Source: Herbaspirillum sp. SJZ106 (GTDB lineage: Bacteria > Pseudomonadota > Gammaproteobacteria > Burkholderiales > Burkholderiaceae_D). From it: 64,000 nt of DNA. Position numbers and translations under genes: made by a program. The notes below the pieces were generated by a model. The model was not told where the DNA came from. It did no database searches and was given only the letters and a program-made list of their open reading frames with translations. Numbering within the stretch: the first letter of the stretch is position 1; each line of letters begins with the position of its first letter. Where the stretch lies: NCBI RefSeq assembly GCF_006715495.1, contig NZ_VFNI01000001.1, positions 248,001 through 312,000 on the forward strand, given 5' to 3'. Below, in pieces: positions 62,713 through 64,000 of the stretch.

Positions 62713-63111
62713 TCAGCAGGCGCGTCGAAACGAGAACTGCGAATAATGTTTCGCCAGCAGTTGCAGCATCTCGGGTTCGGTCAAGGGCGGGCCGTCGACC
62801 TTGATGCGGGCCGGGAAGAACGTACAGCGTTGGGGTTCGATCTTGCCCGCCAGGATGGGGCTGGCGGAAATCGCCGCCGTCACCGCGTAGGGAAAGATCG
62901 CATCGGTGTGCGCCAGGTCCGATTTCATCACCAGCCCGGCGCGGATCTGGGTGACGGCCGAATTGTCGGCGATACAGACCACATAGACGTTATCAATGTT
63001 GCCATAGTCCCTGGGATCGACCTGGTATATGCAGTGCGTGGCAGATTGGTCGGCGTCGAACAGGCAGTCCATCAAAGGCATGGCAAACGCCGCCGAAAAT
63101 ACTTTTCCCAT
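62713..63111 (-). CDS. Hypothetical 132-residue protein
   Basis: I do not recognise a family. The start is placed at 63111 (MGKVFSAAFAMPLMDCLFD) because AAGGAG sits 7 bases upstream; two earlier in-frame ATGs are too close to or ahead of it. The protein has no convincing membrane segment; it shows four Cys, alternating hydrophobic strands (NVYVVCIADNSAVTQIRAG) and a helical C-terminus (EPEMLQLLAKHYSQFSF) ending in Arg-Arg-Ala-Cys. It follows the large adhesin gene by ~57 bp on the same strand and may be its co-transcribed partner. Confidence 0.65.
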   Translation of the reverse strand: MGKVFSAAFAMPLMDCLFDADQSATHCIYQVDPRDYGNIDNVYVVCIADNSAVTQIRAGLVMKSDLAHTDAIFPYAVTAAISASPILAGKIEPQRCTFFPARIKVDGPPLTEPEMLQLLAKHYSQFSFRRAC

Positions 63112-63168
63112 CGTCATTCTCCTTTTCAAGTCGTCACGGCCGCGCGTCGATCAAGGCGGCGCCCGCGT

Positions 63169-64000
63169 TCAGAATGTTTCCGTGATGCCCTGCGGTAGCC
63201 GGATACCGCCACTGACGATGCGCAGGAACAGTTCTCCGCTGTGGGCCGGGTCGCTACCTTGCGGCAGCAGGGCCACCGGCGCGTTATAGGATTCGGTGCG
63301 GGAGCCCCGCTCGCTGGCGATCGCGGCGCTGGCGCTCACGGGAGCGACACTCACGGGAGCGGCGCGCAGCGTGAGCCTGCCATCCACGTAACGCATCACA
63401 TAGTTGTTCGAACTCAGGCCCGACACCCCGATGCGGTATTGTCCCGCCTGGATTGCGCCTTGCGCATTGCCGCCATATACCAGGGCGCCGGTCAGCGAAG
63501 CTGCGTTGTCGCCGCCGACGAAGCCGCTGTAGCCCACGCCGTTGCCGCCGGCCCACGGCGTGCCGGCAGTGGCGGCTGCATCATTGGCGGTGACGATCAG
63601 GGTGGCGGGGGAAATGCGCAGGCCGGCGCCGGCGATGGCGATGTCGTAGCCCTCCTGGCCGGAATACAGGCCCCCCAGGCTGAGCGTCCCGGCGCCGGTG
63701 CTGTAGTAGCCCGCGTCGCGCGCGGCGCTGGTATAGGTCAATGCGCCCGACAGGACTGCGCCATTGCTGGCGGTATAGCTCAGGGTGCCGCCGGCGGTGC
63801 CGTCATAGTCGCGCACGCCGTCAACGGGGGTGACGGTGGTCGGGCGCAGGAAGCTGCGCAACAGCGGCAGCGTATTGCCGTCATAGATCCGCCACTGGCT
63901 GCTGCCGGTGCTGTTGCCGATGTCCCAGCCGGCCGCAGCGTAGGTCGAGGCCAGGCTGGCCTGGCCCGCCGTCAGGCCGCGTGTGAGGGCATCGATGGCG
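63169..64000 (-). CDS. Large MBG/YDG-repeat adhesin, C-terminal part
   Basis: The final 276 residues of a protein that continues past base 64000, so its start and export signals are not visible. QWRIYDGNTLPLLRSFLRP is followed by at least two Gly/Ala-rich beta repeats of the MBG/YDG type (GTLSYTASNGAVLSGALTYT, then IAGAGLRISPATLIVTANDA and GTPWAGGNGVGYSGFVGGD). These repeats are typical of filamentous-haemagglutinin-like exoproteins secreted by the two-partner route. The C-terminal ~70 residues are not repeat-like. No partner TpsB gene is seen in the window. Confidence 0.82.
   Translation of the reverse strand, partial: AIDALTRGLTAGQASLASTYAAAGWDIGNSTGSSQWRIYDGNTLPLLRSFLRPTTVTPVDGVRDYDGTAGGTLSYTASNGAVLSGALTYTSAARDAGYYSTGAGTLSLGGLYSGQEGYDIAIAGAGLRISPATLIVTANDAAATAGTPWAGGNGVGYSGFVGGDNAASLTGALVYGGNAQGAIQAGQYRIGVSGLSSNNYVMRYVDGRLTLRAAPVSVAPVSASAAIASERGSRTESYNAPVALLPQGSDPAHSGELFLRIVSGGIRLPQGITETF

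Overview
The window looks like a chromosomal segment of a high-G+C Betaproteobacterium, most likely Burkholderiales/Oxalobacteraceae and close to Herbaspirillum. This is inferred from gene order (rng-maf-rlmH-rsfS-nadD-hemF, yebC-purD, dnaE beside msbA and LPS genes) and from protein flavour, not from a database search. No rRNA, tRNA, CRISPR array, integrase or transposase gene was found. Most of the sequence is ordinary, densely packed coding DNA, with clear rho-independent terminators at several operon ends.

Layout. 1-2.5 kb: 5' part of glucokinase (minus strand) and a TPR/GT9-like protein with its terminator. 2.9-9.9 kb: FAH-family hydrolase, RhlE RNA helicase, Glu-Q tRNA-Asp synthetase overlapping a LysR regulator, divergent pirin and WrbA-like flavoprotein, and tRNA hydroxylase TrhO. 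10.1-21.7 kb: dnaE followed by an LPS/glycan block of visibly lower G+C (GT25, MsbA-type flippase, two related GT9 genes around a GT8, a DUF5672 protein, an O-antigen-ligase-like membrane protein). 22-30.2 kb: a minus-strand housekeeping run (yebC-purD, mscS, hemF-nadD-rsfS-rlmH-maf-rng) with overlapping stop/start codons. 30.4-42.9 kb: HerA-like ATPase, EamA transporter behind a 185-bp inverted-repeat leader, quinone oxidoreductase, small membrane protein, DUF4136 lipoprotein, pepN, fbp, a membrane diguanylate cyclase, RarD-type permease and a LysR regulator.

43.1-55.9 kb is a metabolic accessory region. It holds an IlvD/Edd dehydratase, an orphan periplasmic binding protein, an M81 (MlrC-like) metallopeptidase, and a divergent five- or six-gene operon encoding hydantoinase/oxoprolinase subunits A and B plus a complete polyamine-type ABC importer. 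Together these suggest uptake and opening of a cyclic amide or a related nitrogenous compound. 56.1-60.2 kb is an iron-uptake signalling cassette (ECF sigma, FecR, TonB receptor with an N-terminal signalling domain) behind a near-ideal Fur box. 60.5-64 kb holds an unrecognised 678-residue coiled-coil protein, an unrecognised 132-residue protein, and the C-terminal part of a large MBG/YDG-repeat adhesin running off the window.

The least explained signals are non-coding. One is the 185-bp structured inverted repeat that places the EamA start codon inside a 26-bp perfect stem, together with related TAGAACTCATT arms near hemF and the second LysR gene. The others are REP-like palindromes at 43.0 and 60.3 kb and a 7-2-7 palindrome in the hydantoinase promoter region. 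Among proteins, the orphan coiled-coil protein at 60.5 kb is the most novel-looking.
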